Assembly: GCA_031259075.1 (NCBI GenBank)
Contig: JAIRLY010000147.1
Span: forward strand, 1 to 33,150
Length of the DNA stretch: 33,150 bases
Reading direction: 5' to 3'
Source of the DNA: Dysgonamonadaceae bacterium
GTDB taxonomy: Bacteria; Bacteroidota; Bacteroidia; Bacteroidales; Azobacteroidaceae
Part shown: positions 7,682 through 16,950 of the stretch, in pieces
Position numbering within the stretch: position 1 is the first letter of the stretch
Layout of the letters: the number at the start of each line of letters is the position of its first letter
Notes under the pieces: model-generated
The model's input: only the letters and a program-made list of their open reading frames with translations
Told to the model about the DNA's origin: nothing
The model's database searches: none
Position numbers and translations under genes: made by a program

Positions 7682-10600
7682 ATGAAGCGCCCGATAAAAA
7701 TACTGGTTTGTTTCCATCTTTTATTACTGAATTTCAATTGTTTGTTCTCGCAAACTACAAAATTATATTCTACCGAACAAGGTTTATCCAATAGTCTCAT
7801 TAACCGGATATATCAGGATAAAAAAGGATTTATATGGGTCGCAACGGAAGACGGGTTAAATAAATTTGACGGAAATAAATTTGTCGTCTATCGAAAAATA
7901 CAAGGCGATTCTACTGCTTTGAAAAATAATTATGTCCGAACCTTGTTTGAAGACCGGTGCGAAAATCTTTGGATTGGCTGTATCGATGGATTGATGATAT
8001 ACGACCGTAACACTAATTTGTTTCATGAAATTGAAATTTACGACGGAGAAAATACCCGTATCTATCCGCATATTACTTCTATTATCGAAAGAAAGAATGG
8101 CGATTTGTGGTTGGCGACCTCCGGATCAGGACTGTTTTCCATCAAAAAAGGGAAAAAAACAGCCAAATTAGAAACGCAGTTAAGCGAAAGTTTATGCAGC
8201 CGCTTCTTAACCGTTGTTTACGAAGATTCGGAAAATCGGCTTTGGATCGGCTCCGAAAACAGCGGACTGAATGTCTATTCTTTCCATACAAAAAAATTAG
8301 ATGCCTATACCGTTTCTTCCAAAGCAGGGAAACGAATTACAAATGATGCTATTTCAGCTATTTGCGAAGGCGAAAACGGAACTGTTTTTGTGGGAACTCT
8401 AAACGGCGGTTTGAATAAATTTGAAACGAACGATATGATAATCCGCCCTGTTTACGACCGGAACGGCAATAAGCAATTGCCAATAAAAACATTGATTTTT
8501 AATGAATCAAAACAATTATTCGTTGGAACAGACGGTTACGGAATGAAAATATATAATGCGGAATCGGAAATACTCGAAACTTACGAACCCATTTCATCTT
8601 TTCCTTTTAATTTTTCCAAAGTTAAAATACATAGCTTATTAGAGGATAAAGATGGAAATATTTGGGCCGGAATGTTCCAAAAAGGAGTGTTTTTCATGCC
8701 GGGAAAACCGAATGGATTTAAATACTACGGCTACAAATCGTTCCGTAAAAACAGCATCGGCTCCAATTGCGTAATGTCTATTTATAAAGATAAAAACGGC
8801 ATTATCTGGGTGGGTACAGACAACGACGGTCTATATGCAGTCAATGAACAGACCCAGCAAGTCCGGCATTTCGAAAATATCGATCATCCTTCTTCCGTTC
8901 CCAATACGATTACATGTATAGAAGAAAGCAGCCATGGGAAATTGTGGCTCGGCTCTTACCTGAATGGTTTTGTTTTATTTGATAAGCAAACGGGAAAATG
9001 TGATTACATCAATAACCGATCAAACCACAAAGTCTATTGTATGGTAGATGATCGAAAAGGCGGCTTATGGATCGGTACGTATGGAGAAGGTTTGTATAAG
9101 TTCGATATTGCTTCGCAATCTCTTGCCGCCCATTATTACCAATATAGAGAAGGTGATAAAGGATTGTCCAACAACTGGATTAACTCGTTAGTTTACGAAG
9201 AAGAACTGTTATGGATCGGCACATACAACGGCTTAAACTGCTTAAACACAAAAACAAATACGTTTCGTAGCTATGAACAGGAAAATTTAAACTTATCCCG
9301 TAAGATTATCTTTTCGCTCAAAAAAGATAAGTGCGGAAACATTTGGATCGGTACAAACGAAGGCTTGGCCTGTCTGAACAAAAAAACGGAAGAAATAAAA
9401 ATGTTTACCGTTCACGACGGACTGTCCAACAACGTAATTTGCTCTATAGAAGACGACGAAAAGGGTAATATCTGGGTGAGCACGCTTTCCGGTATTTCCA
9501 AATATTCTCCAAAAGAAAACGAATTTACAAATTATTATACTTCCGACGGCTTGCAGGGAAACGAATTTAGTAGAGGCGCTCATTTTAAATCGGAAGACGG
9601 TGAAATCTTTTTTGGAGGCACCAACGGAATCACCGGCTTTAATCCGAAAGATATTCATTCGAAAAAGAAAAAATTAAACGTCTATATCACCGATTTTTAT
9701 TTGTTCGGAACCCCTGTGTACAAAAATCAACGGTCGGGAAAGAAAGAAATATTAGACCAACCGATCATCAATGCTTCTTCTATTTCATTAGCTTCAGGAG
9801 ATAATGTATTCAATTTCGATTTTTCTACTTTAGAATACGACAATCCGGAAGGTATTTCATACCGTTGCCGTCTCGAAACGTTTGACGCGGATTGGGTGAT
9901 CTTGCCTCAGGGAATAAACCGTATCACCTACACCAATCTTAGCCCGGGTAAATACAGATTTTTGTTTCAGGCTACCGACAAAGAAAATAAATCGGAAATT
10001 AAAAGCATTGAAATAACCATTCGGCCTCCCTGGTATCTCACCGTGTGGGCAAAATGTATTTATGCCGTTCTTTTTTTATCTATCCTGTACACTATATACA
10101 GTTACATATTTTCTCGAATCAAGCAACGAAACGAAATGCTTCGTCTGGAACATGCCGAACAAATCAACGAGGCCAAATTACAGTTCTTTATCAATATTTC
10201 ACATGAAATAAGAACGCCTATGACTTTAATTATGGGGCCTTTGGAAAAATTGTTGACGGAAAACAAAAATGAAACATTGTACAATTCTTATTTATTGATT
10301 TACCGGAACGCTCAACGAATCTTACGTTTAATCAACCAATTAATGGATATCCGAAAAATAGACAGAGGACAAATGCACTTGAAATCAAGGGAAACAGACA
10401 TGGTCGGCTTTATCAAAGACATTATGCAGGCCTTTGAATATATGGCTAAAAAGAAAAACATCGCTTTTGAATTTAATCCCTCAATGCCGGTTTTAAAAGT
10501 CTGGGTAGATTTGAACAATTTTGATAAAATTCTATTTAATGTCTTTTCCAATGCTTTCAAATTTACTCCCAATAATGGTCAAATAACCGTTGAACTGACA

Positions 10601-11788
10601 ACAGGAATCGATCATTCTACTGCAGGACCCTTAAAACACCATTTTGAAATCAGAGTACTTGATACGGGAATTGGCATCGACGAAGAAAAAATTAACAAAA
10701 TATTCGAACGCTTTTATCAAATCAATAGCGAAATTACAAATTCTAATTTCGGAACCGGTATCGGCTTACATCTCGCCCGCTCGTTAGTGGAATTACAACA
10801 CGGAATTATTTATGCGGAAAACCGGACGGACCAAACCGGTAGTTGTTTTATTATTCGAATGCCTATGGGAAATGCTCATCTGAAAAACGATGAAATGGAA
10901 ATTATCCCGGCAGAGGCTTTTTTGGAAACTTTTGCTTATTCTCAAAAAGATGATTTATTCGACGTCGAAAGCGAACCGGATGATATACCCAACGTAAAAG
11001 CGAAAACAAAATACCGGATATTGATTGCGGAAGATGATATCGAAATTAATAATTATATTAAAACCGAATTAGCTCCATTATACAAAATCAGCCAAACGAC
11101 AAATGGAAAAGAAGCGCTGGAATTTGTCCTGAAAGAAAAACCCGACTTGGTAATTAGCGATATCATGATGCCTGAAATGGATGGAATTATGCTCTGCCGT
11201 AAAATCAAATCGAATGTGAATATCAATCACATCCCGGTATTGTTGCTTACTGCCAAATCGAAAGAAGAAGATCGGGCAGAAGGATTAGATACCGGCGCCG
11301 ATGCCTATCTCGTGAAACCATTTAATATGGAAATATTAAAAAAGACAATCGCCAATCTTTTAGATAACAGGGAACGGTTGAAAGGACTTTTTCAATCGCA
11401 ATCGGAGGGCCGCATCAAAAAGATTGAAATAAAATCTTCCGATGAGATACTTATGGAAAAAATAATGAAAATTATCAATGATAATATAAACAATCCCGAT
11501 TTAACCGTTGAAATGCTAAGCGCCTCCGTAGGAATGAGCAGAGTACACATGCACCGGAAACTGAAAGAATTGACTAATCAGTCGGCCCAGAATTTCATCC
11601 GAAGTATCCGCATGAAACTGGCGGAGGAACTGCTCCGGAGTAAAAAATTAACCATTTCTGAAGTCGCTTATGCCGTAGGTTTTTCCAGTCTTTCTCATTT
11701 CTCCAGCAGCTTCAAAGAGTTTTTCGGACAATCGCCCAGAGAATATGTGGATAATTCTGCTAAACGATGCGAAACAAATAATTTGTGA
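7682..11788 (+). CDS. Hybrid two-component system (HTCS): periplasmic beta-propeller sensor, Y_Y_Y domain, histidine kinase, receiver, AraC-type HTH
   Basis: Start revised from 7625 to ATG 7682, which gives signal peptide 'MKRPIKILVCFHLLLLNFNCLFSQ'. Reg_prop repeats ('G.IWVGT..GL'), H-box 'FFINISHEIRTPMTLI', HATPase 'DTGIGIDEEKINKIFERFYQ', receiver 'LVISDIMMPEMDG', AraC HTH 'ISEVAYAVGFSSLSHFSSSFKEFFGQSPREY'. Confidence 0.96.
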   Translation: MKRPIKILVCFHLLLLNFNCLFSQTTKLYSTEQGLSNSLINRIYQDKKGFIWVATEDGLNKFDGNKFVVYRKIQGDSTALKNNYVRTLFEDRCENLWIGCIDGLMIYDRNTNLFHEIEIYDGENTRIYPHITSIIERKNGDLWLATSGSGLFSIKKGKKTAKLETQLSESLCSRFLTVVYEDSENRLWIGSENSGLNVYSFHTKKLDAYTVSSKAGKRITNDAISAICEGENGTVFVGTLNGGLNKFETNDMIIRPVYDRNGNKQLPIKTLIFNESKQLFVGTDGYGMKIYNAESEILETYEPISSFPFNFSKVKIHSLLEDKDGNIWAGMFQKGVFFMPGKPNGFKYYGYKSFRKNSIGSNCVMSIYKDKNGIIWVGTDNDGLYAVNEQTQQVRHFENIDHPSSVPNTITCIEESSHGKLWLGSYLNGFVLFDKQTGKCDYINNRSNHKVYCMVDDRKGGLWIGTYGEGLYKFDIASQSLAAHYYQYREGDKGLSNNWINSLVYEEELLWIGTYNGLNCLNTKTNTFRSYEQENLNLSRKIIFSLKKDKCGNIWIGTNEGLACLNKKTEEIKMFTVHDGLSNNVICSIEDDEKGNIWVSTLSGISKYSPKENEFTNYYTSDGLQGNEFSRGAHFKSEDGEIFFGGTNGITGFNPKDIHSKKKKLNVYITDFYLFGTPVYKNQRSGKKEILDQPIINASSISLASGDNVFNFDFSTLEYDNPEGISYRCRLETFDADWVILPQGINRITYTNLSPGKYRFLFQATDKENKSEIKSIEITIRPPWYLTVWAKCIYAVLFLSILYTIYSYIFSRIKQRNEMLRLEHAEQINEAKLQFFINISHEIRTPMTLIMGPLEKLLTENKNETLYNSYLLIYRNAQRILRLINQLMDIRKIDRGQMHLKSRETDMVGFIKDIMQAFEYMAKKKNIAFEFNPSMPVLKVWVDLNNFDKILFNVFSNAFKFTPNNGQITVELTTGIDHSTAGPLKHHFEIRVLDTGIGIDEEKINKIFERFYQINSEITNSNFGTGIGLHLARSLVELQHGIIYAENRTDQTGSCFIIRMPMGNAHLKNDEMEIIPAEAFLETFAYSQKDDLFDVESEPDDIPNVKAKTKYRILIAEDDIEINNYIKTELAPLYKISQTTNGKEALEFVLKEKPDLVISDIMMPEMDGIMLCRKIKSNVNINHIPVLLLTAKSKEEDRAEGLDTGADAYLVKPFNMEILKKTIANLLDNRERLKGLFQSQSEGRIKKIEIKSSDEILMEKIMKIINDNINNPDLTVEMLSASVGMSRVHMHRKLKELTNQSAQNFIRSIRMKLAEELLRSKKLTISEVAYAVGFSSLSHFSSSFKEFFGQSPREYVDNSAKRCETNNL

Positions 11789-11801
11789 TGATTTTACAGA
11801 G

Positions 11802-11893
11802 GCGAGGAGCACTGAAGTGCATCGGCGAGGAGCATTAGAGTGCACCAGCGAGGAGCATTAGAGTGCACCGGCGAGGAGCATTAGAGTGCACCG
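11802..11893 (+). repeat. Four tandem 23-bp repeats, each with an internal small inverted repeat
   Basis: Copies at 11802-11824, 11825-11847, 11848-11870 and 11871-11893. Consensus GCGAGGAGCATTAGAGTGCACCG; copy 1 is GCGAGGAGCACTGAAGTGCATCG with a perfect GCACT-GA-AGTGC. Confidence 0.95.
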
Positions 11894-12003
11894 GTAATAA
11901 CTCATTAGTCATTGATTATCAAATAACCGTTAATCCCTTTTCGTTGTTAACCATTTGCGACGCTACGATCACAGGGGGGTGGCCTTGATTTTTATTTCAC
12001 GCG

Positions 12004-12035
12004 CTTGGAAAACACAAGTTTTCCATCTAATTTTG
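12004..12035 (+). promoter_or_regulatory. Putative promoter with an inverted repeat in the spacer
   Basis: -7 box TAATTTTG (12028-12035), -33-like CTTG (12004-12007), and perfect inverted repeat TGGAAAAC-ACAA-GTTTTCCA (12006-12025) between them. Confidence 0.5.
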
Positions 12036-12059
12036 TAATTTCAATATAAATATTTTCAC

Positions 12060-13952
12060 ATGAAAAAAGTCGTTTTTATATTATTTTTGTTGTGCGCCGG
12101 TATAATGCGGATTTATGCATTGCCGGGAGATACCGTAGTTGTTCAAGCTTTTTCTTTTGAAGATGGGCGACAAGCAAGGAGAGACACTATTGAGTTTCCC
12201 GATGGAAGCGTACAATACGAAAAAGTATTGATGTACTATACGCTTAGATGCGATCCTTCCCAGTATCCTGCTTGTGGAGAATGGGATTATATCTTTAATA
12301 CGGAAATTCTCGATTCCATAGGAGTCGATTCGAACAGCGGCGACGTCATTTACCAGTCATGGAAATTGGGAACTTATATTACGCCTTATGGCTACGGCAT
12401 CAATTTGAATACGGGATGGACATGGATCTATGATGTTTCCGATTATGTTCATCTGTTAAAAAATAAGGTTATTATTCAAGATGGTAATTACCAGGAATTA
12501 TTAGACTTGAAATTTGTTTTCACGGAGGGAACTCCACCCCGGGATGTAATTGAAATTAAAAAAGTATGGGACGGCGAGTATTCTTTGCAAGATTTTGACA
12601 ATATAGTTCAGGATACTACAATCCATTTGACGCCGGATGAAGTTCAGGTGAAATTACGGGCAACTCTTACCGGACATGGTCAGGATAATCCAAAAAATTG
12701 CGCTGAATTTTGTCCGAATATTCATTCGCTTCAAGTGGATGGAAATACCATTCACAGTTGGGATATTATACAGGAATGTGCAAATAATCCGCTTTATCCG
12801 CAAGGGGGTACCTGGATTTTCGATCGTGCCGGCTGGTGTCCCGGAATGCCCGGAACGACTAACGAATTTGAATTGACGGATTATGTTACCGATAATTCGA
12901 TTACGTTTGATTATGATATAGAACCGTATGAATACGGAAGTTACCGTACATTTATTTATCTGGTTACTTATGGAGCGATCAATCGAACGGACGATGCCGC
13001 TGCCGAAATGATCATTGCGCCTACGGATAATCCGTTGCAATTGCGGTATAATCCTACTTGCGGCGAACCGATCGTTGTGATTAAAAATCTGGGTTCCAAT
13101 CCGTTGAATACAGTGGATATTCATTACGGTTTAAACGGCGGAAGCGTTTATACTTATTCCTGGCAAGGCGATTTGAGCTTTTTAGAAAAAGATACGGTGG
13201 TATTGCCGCATCCGGATTGGAATGAGGTACAAGGATCAATTGGAGAGTTTTGGTTTGAGCTTCTCAATCCGAACGGAAGAGTCGATACGACTCCTTATAA
13301 TAATAAACTGACGTCCCCGTTTAAAATGGCTTTGAAGATCAAGCGAAATGAAATCCGATTTTATTTTAAAACCAATCATGCTCCTGAAGAAACAACATGG
13401 AAACTGTACGATATAAACGGCAATCTGTTGTATGAAAATGAACCGGATATGTTGGCGGACACAACTTATATAAAAGACTTTTCTTTGACTAACGGCAGTT
13501 ATAGACTTTGTCTGTATGATAGTGGCGACGATGGATTATATTTCTGGTTTTACGGTGAAGATATTCCGGTAGGAAGCGCTTATTTGCGCCGCCCGAACTC
13601 GTTTGTGGATATTCACAGGTTTAATCCGGATTTTGGTCGGTTTACACAATTGTATTTTGCCGTAAATGAATATTCCGGGCTTGAAACTAAAATAGATGCT
13701 GTTCATGTAAACGATTTTACGATCTTCCCGAATCCGGCTCATTCCGTTCTGTATTTGGATATGTCGAATATACACGGGAAAAAATTGTCGGCGGAAATCT
13801 ACGATCTCACAGGGAGAAAAGTCGCGTCGATGCCTGTTCCTCAGTTAGAGGTAAATAAAATCGGAATCAATCATTTGTCTTCCGGAACTTATCTGATTGT
13901 AATAAAAGAAAGAAACCGGCAGATAGCAAAAACTAAATTTATTGTTGATTGA
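12060..13952 (+). CDS. Secreted peptide-N-glycosidase F-related protein with T9SS sorting domain
   Basis: Signal peptide. PNGase F-like motifs 'YEKVLMYYTLRCDPSQYPACGEWDYIFNT', 'GNYQELLDLKFVFTEGTPPRDVIEIKKVWDG', 'YPQGGTWIFDRAGWCPG'. C-terminal 'DFTIFPNPAHSVLYLDMSNIHGKKLSAEIYDLTGRKVA...GTYLIVIKERNRQIAKTKFIVD'. Confidence 0.85.
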   Translation: MKKVVFILFLLCAGIMRIYALPGDTVVVQAFSFEDGRQARRDTIEFPDGSVQYEKVLMYYTLRCDPSQYPACGEWDYIFNTEILDSIGVDSNSGDVIYQSWKLGTYITPYGYGINLNTGWTWIYDVSDYVHLLKNKVIIQDGNYQELLDLKFVFTEGTPPRDVIEIKKVWDGEYSLQDFDNIVQDTTIHLTPDEVQVKLRATLTGHGQDNPKNCAEFCPNIHSLQVDGNTIHSWDIIQECANNPLYPQGGTWIFDRAGWCPGMPGTTNEFELTDYVTDNSITFDYDIEPYEYGSYRTFIYLVTYGAINRTDDAAAEMIIAPTDNPLQLRYNPTCGEPIVVIKNLGSNPLNTVDIHYGLNGGSVYTYSWQGDLSFLEKDTVVLPHPDWNEVQGSIGEFWFELLNPNGRVDTTPYNNKLTSPFKMALKIKRNEIRFYFKTNHAPEETTWKLYDINGNLLYENEPDMLADTTYIKDFSLTNGSYRLCLYDSGDDGLYFWFYGEDIPVGSAYLRRPNSFVDIHRFNPDFGRFTQLYFAVNEYSGLETKIDAVHVNDFTIFPNPAHSVLYLDMSNIHGKKLSAEIYDLTGRKVASMPVPQLEVNKIGINHLSSGTYLIVIKERNRQIAKTKFIVD

Positions 13953-13988
13953 ACGGACGGATTCGGATTTTCCACTCGTTGTTGCACT

Positions 13989-14008
13989 TGGCGCCTTAAC
14001 AGGCGCCA
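13989..14008. terminator. Perfect 7-bp hairpin between convergent genes
   Basis: TGGCGCC-TTAACA-GGCGCCA. It lies between the stop at 13952 (+) and the end of the minus-strand CDS at 14014. No clear T-tract on either side. Confidence 0.45.
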
Positions 14009-14013
14009 TTGAA

Positions 14014-14358
14014 CTATTCTATGATTTCCTCATACGCACCGGTTTCTTCGTTCCATTCAAATTCCGATCCGACTGGAGCTCCCAATATCATATCCAGAGC
14101 CGGATTGACGGAGATCATATCTTCCGGATAAACGGTCTCAATGTGAGTGGGATTATCGAGGTATTCTTCGTCTTCGTCTCCATACAGGAAACGCCAGCCG
14201 CTGTCGATGTTGGTTTCGGGATTATCTCTGTAACAATAACCGATATGGTCGGTTTCCAATGCCTGTTTAGATGCAAAGGCATACTTCTTTACTTCAGACT
14301 CGTTCCACGTTCGACTCTCCGGAACGTCGTCTTTTGCTTGTAACTCTTCTGTTTTCAT
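14014..14358 (-). CDS. DUF2185-family protein (Imm33-like)
   Basis: 'AFASKQALETDHIGYCYRDNPETNIDSGWRFLYGDEDEEYLDNPTHIETVYPEDMISVNPALDMILGAPVGSEFEW' matches the remembered DUF2185 pattern (DSGWRF..GDEDEEY.DNP). Confidence 0.8.
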   Translation of the reverse strand: MKTEELQAKDDVPESRTWNESEVKKYAFASKQALETDHIGYCYRDNPETNIDSGWRFLYGDEDEEYLDNPTHIETVYPEDMISVNPALDMILGAPVGSEFEWNEETGAYEEIIE

Positions 14359-14394
14359 AATAAATTGAATTATTCAATAAAATGATAGATTACG

Positions 14395-15657
14395 TTATCC
14401 GAAATCGTCGAACATTAACATTTCCGGCGGTACACCCAGGTTATCCAAGAGATTTTTTACGGCGTTAACCATTGGTCCCGGACCACACATATAGTACTCG
14501 ATATCTTCCGGCGTTTCGTGATGAATCAAATAATTATCGCAGATTACCTGATGAATAAATCCGGTATAGCCTGTCCAGTGATCTTCCGGTAGCGGTTCGC
14601 TTAATGCAATATGGAACTTAAAATTCGGAAATTCTTTTTCAATCGCCCGGAAATCTTCTTCGTAGAAAATTTCATTTTTCGAACGAGCACCATACCAATA
14701 CGATACCACACGGTCGGTCGTTTTTAAAGTATGAAACAAATGCAATAATTGAGAACGCAAAGGCGCCATTCCTACTCCTCCGCCAATGTACAGCATTTCG
14801 CGTTTTGTATCCAAAATATGGAAATCGCCGTAAGGGCCGGAAATACGTACTTTATCGCCCGGTTTCAGACTGAAAATATACGAAGAACAAATACCCGGAG
14901 GAATTCCGGCTTTCCATGTTCCGGTGTTCCGGTCGAAAGGAGGAGTTGCGATGCGAATGTTCAGTGTCACAATAGCGCCTTCCGCCGGATAATTAGCCAT
15001 CGAATAAGCGCGCACGGTTTCTCTTGTGTTTTTTCCCGCTAAATTCCACATTTTAAACTTATCCCATTCCGGTCTGAAACGGTTGGCGTCCTGTCCTTCT
15101 GCAGGGCGGGCTTCAATAATAAAATCGCTGAACGGCGTTTCGTATTTAGGTATTTGAATTTGAATGTATGAACCCGGCTTGAAATTCAAATATTCTCCTT
15201 CCGGCAATTTTACCACAAATTCTTTAATAAATGATGCGACGTTGTAGTTAGAAACCACTTCACAGTCCCATTCTTTTACTCCAAATACTTCTTCCGGTAC
15301 ACGGATATTTAAATTTTCTTTTACTTTGGTCTGGCAACCCAGCCGCCAGTGATCTTTGATTTGTTTCCTTGTGAAAAATCCGGTTTCAGTAGGAAGAATT
15401 TCACCTCCTCCTTCCATTATCTGCAATCGACATTGTCCGCAACTGCCGCTCCCGCCACAAGCGCTGGGGAGAAAAATCTCTTTCGATTGCAAAGTAGACA
15501 AAATTGTTCCTCCCATCGACGTTTCAATCTCTTTTTCGTCGTTTATGATAATTTTTACATTACCGGAAGGCATTAATTTACTCTTAACAATCAATAAAAG
15601 ACTTACTAATAATAAAATTAGCAGTAAAAAAACGATTATACTAGCCGCTATTGTCAT
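14395..15657 (-). CDS. nqrF: Na+-translocating NADH:quinone reductase subunit F
   Basis: N-terminal TM helix, 2Fe-2S motif 'LPSACGGSGSCGQCRLQI', FAD-binding 'RAYSMANYP', NAD-binding 'MLYIGGGVGMAPLRSQ', C-terminal 'EYYMCGPGPMVNAV'. Confidence 0.97.
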   Translation of the reverse strand: MTIAASIIVFLLLILLLVSLLLIVKSKLMPSGNVKIIINDEKEIETSMGGTILSTLQSKEIFLPSACGGSGSCGQCRLQIMEGGGEILPTETGFFTRKQIKDHWRLGCQTKVKENLNIRVPEEVFGVKEWDCEVVSNYNVASFIKEFVVKLPEGEYLNFKPGSYIQIQIPKYETPFSDFIIEARPAEGQDANRFRPEWDKFKMWNLAGKNTRETVRAYSMANYPAEGAIVTLNIRIATPPFDRNTGTWKAGIPPGICSSYIFSLKPGDKVRISGPYGDFHILDTKREMLYIGGGVGMAPLRSQLLHLFHTLKTTDRVVSYWYGARSKNEIFYEEDFRAIEKEFPNFKFHIALSEPLPEDHWTGYTGFIHQVICDNYLIHHETPEDIEYYMCGPGPMVNAVKNLLDNLGVPPEMLMFDDFG

Positions 15658-15670
15658 AATTCTAAATTAG

Positions 15671-16279
15671 TCACACTTTTATTCCCGAAAAACTCATAAA
15701 TCCCAATCCCATTAAGGCAGTAATGATGAACGCAATGCCTAATCCTTTCAGCGGTTTGGGTATATCCGAATATTGCAATTTTTCCCGAATGGCCGCCATT
15801 CCTACAATAGCCGAAAGCCATCCGATTCCGGAACCGATTCCATAGCCGGTTGCAACGCCTATATTGGGAAACTCTTTTTGCTGCATAAACAGGCTGGCGC
15901 CCAAAATAGCGCAATTGACGGCTATCAGCGGTAAAAAAATACCAAGTGAAGCATTCAGCGATGGAGTATATTTCTCTATGACCATTTCTATGATTTGAAC
16001 AATGGAAGCAATGACGGCGATAAAGATAATAAAGCTCAAAAAACTCAGATTAACCGAATCAAACGTTTCTCCCAACCAACCTAAAGCGCCTTGCTTTAAT
16101 ACATAATTTTCCAATACGTAATTGACCGGTACGGTCACCGTCAAAACAAAAGAAACGGCAATTCCCAAGCCCATAGCTGTTTTCACATTCTTTGAAACGG
16201 CCAGAAACGAACACATTCCCAGAAAATAGGCAAATATCATATTTTCTGTAAAAATGGAACTGAAGAAAACGCTTAACAT
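15671..16279 (-). CDS. nqrE: Na+-translocating NADH:quinone reductase subunit E
   Basis: 'FFSSIFTENMIFAYFLGMCSFLAVSKNVKTAMGLGIAVSFVLT...LPLIAVNCAILGASLFM', operon position between nqrF and nqrD. Confidence 0.96.
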   Translation of the reverse strand: MLSVFFSSIFTENMIFAYFLGMCSFLAVSKNVKTAMGLGIAVSFVLTVTVPVNYVLENYVLKQGALGWLGETFDSVNLSFLSFIIFIAVIASIVQIIEMVIEKYTPSLNASLGIFLPLIAVNCAILGASLFMQQKEFPNIGVATGYGIGSGIGWLSAIVGMAAIREKLQYSDIPKPLKGLGIAFIITALMGLGFMSFSGIKV

Positions 16280-16292
16280 TATAAACTAAAAA

Positions 16293-16892
16293 TTAATGAT
16301 TAAACAAATTACTTTTTTGAATCCAAATGATACAGGCTACGACGATTAACGCCATAGGAGGCAAAATCATCAAACCATTATTTTCATATCCCCACTCATA
16401 CAATTTGTCGGGAATAACATGAAAGCCGAATAAGGCGCCTGATCCTAATAATTCTCTGAAAAATCCTACAATTACCAAAATAATACCATAGCCTAAACCA
16501 TTTCCTATGCCATCCAGAAATGCCGGCCAGGGTTTGTTCGCTAAAGCGAATGCTTCCAAACGTCCCATGACGATACAATTCGTGATAATCAACCCTGTAA
16601 ATACGGAAAGTTGTTTACTTACATCATAAGCGAATGCTTTTAAAAGCTCGTTTACAACAGTCACTAAAGCGGCAACCACCACCAATTGTACGATGATACG
16701 TATCCGGTTGGGAATTGTATTTCGCAAAAGGGAAATAATCATATTGGAAAAAGCAACTACGACCGTCACGGAAACAGCCATTACAACGCTCGGCTCCAAT
16801 TTGCCGGTAACGGCTAACGCCGAACAAATTCCCAACATCTGCACCGTAACCGGGTTGTCTTTATTTAGCGGATTTAAGAATACGTCTTTCAT
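16293..16892 (-). CDS. nqrD: Na+-translocating NADH:quinone reductase subunit D
   Basis: 'NPVTVQMLGICSALAVTGKLEPSVVMA...VFTGLIITNCIVMGRLEAFALANKPWPAFLDGIGNGLGYG'. Confidence 0.96.
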   Translation of the reverse strand: MKDVFLNPLNKDNPVTVQMLGICSALAVTGKLEPSVVMAVSVTVVVAFSNMIISLLRNTIPNRIRIIVQLVVVAALVTVVNELLKAFAYDVSKQLSVFTGLIITNCIVMGRLEAFALANKPWPAFLDGIGNGLGYGIILVIVGFFRELLGSGALFGFHVIPDKLYEWGYENNGLMILPPMALIVVACIIWIQKSNLFNH

Positions 16893-16950
16893 ACATGATG
16901 ATATAAAGTTTGAGGAAAAAGCGCACGGCCGTTTTCCTTATATTAATTGT

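Noticed and set aside
11802-11893. Possible CRISPR array
   Set aside because: The units are directly contiguous 23-mers with no unique spacers, and no cas genes are present.
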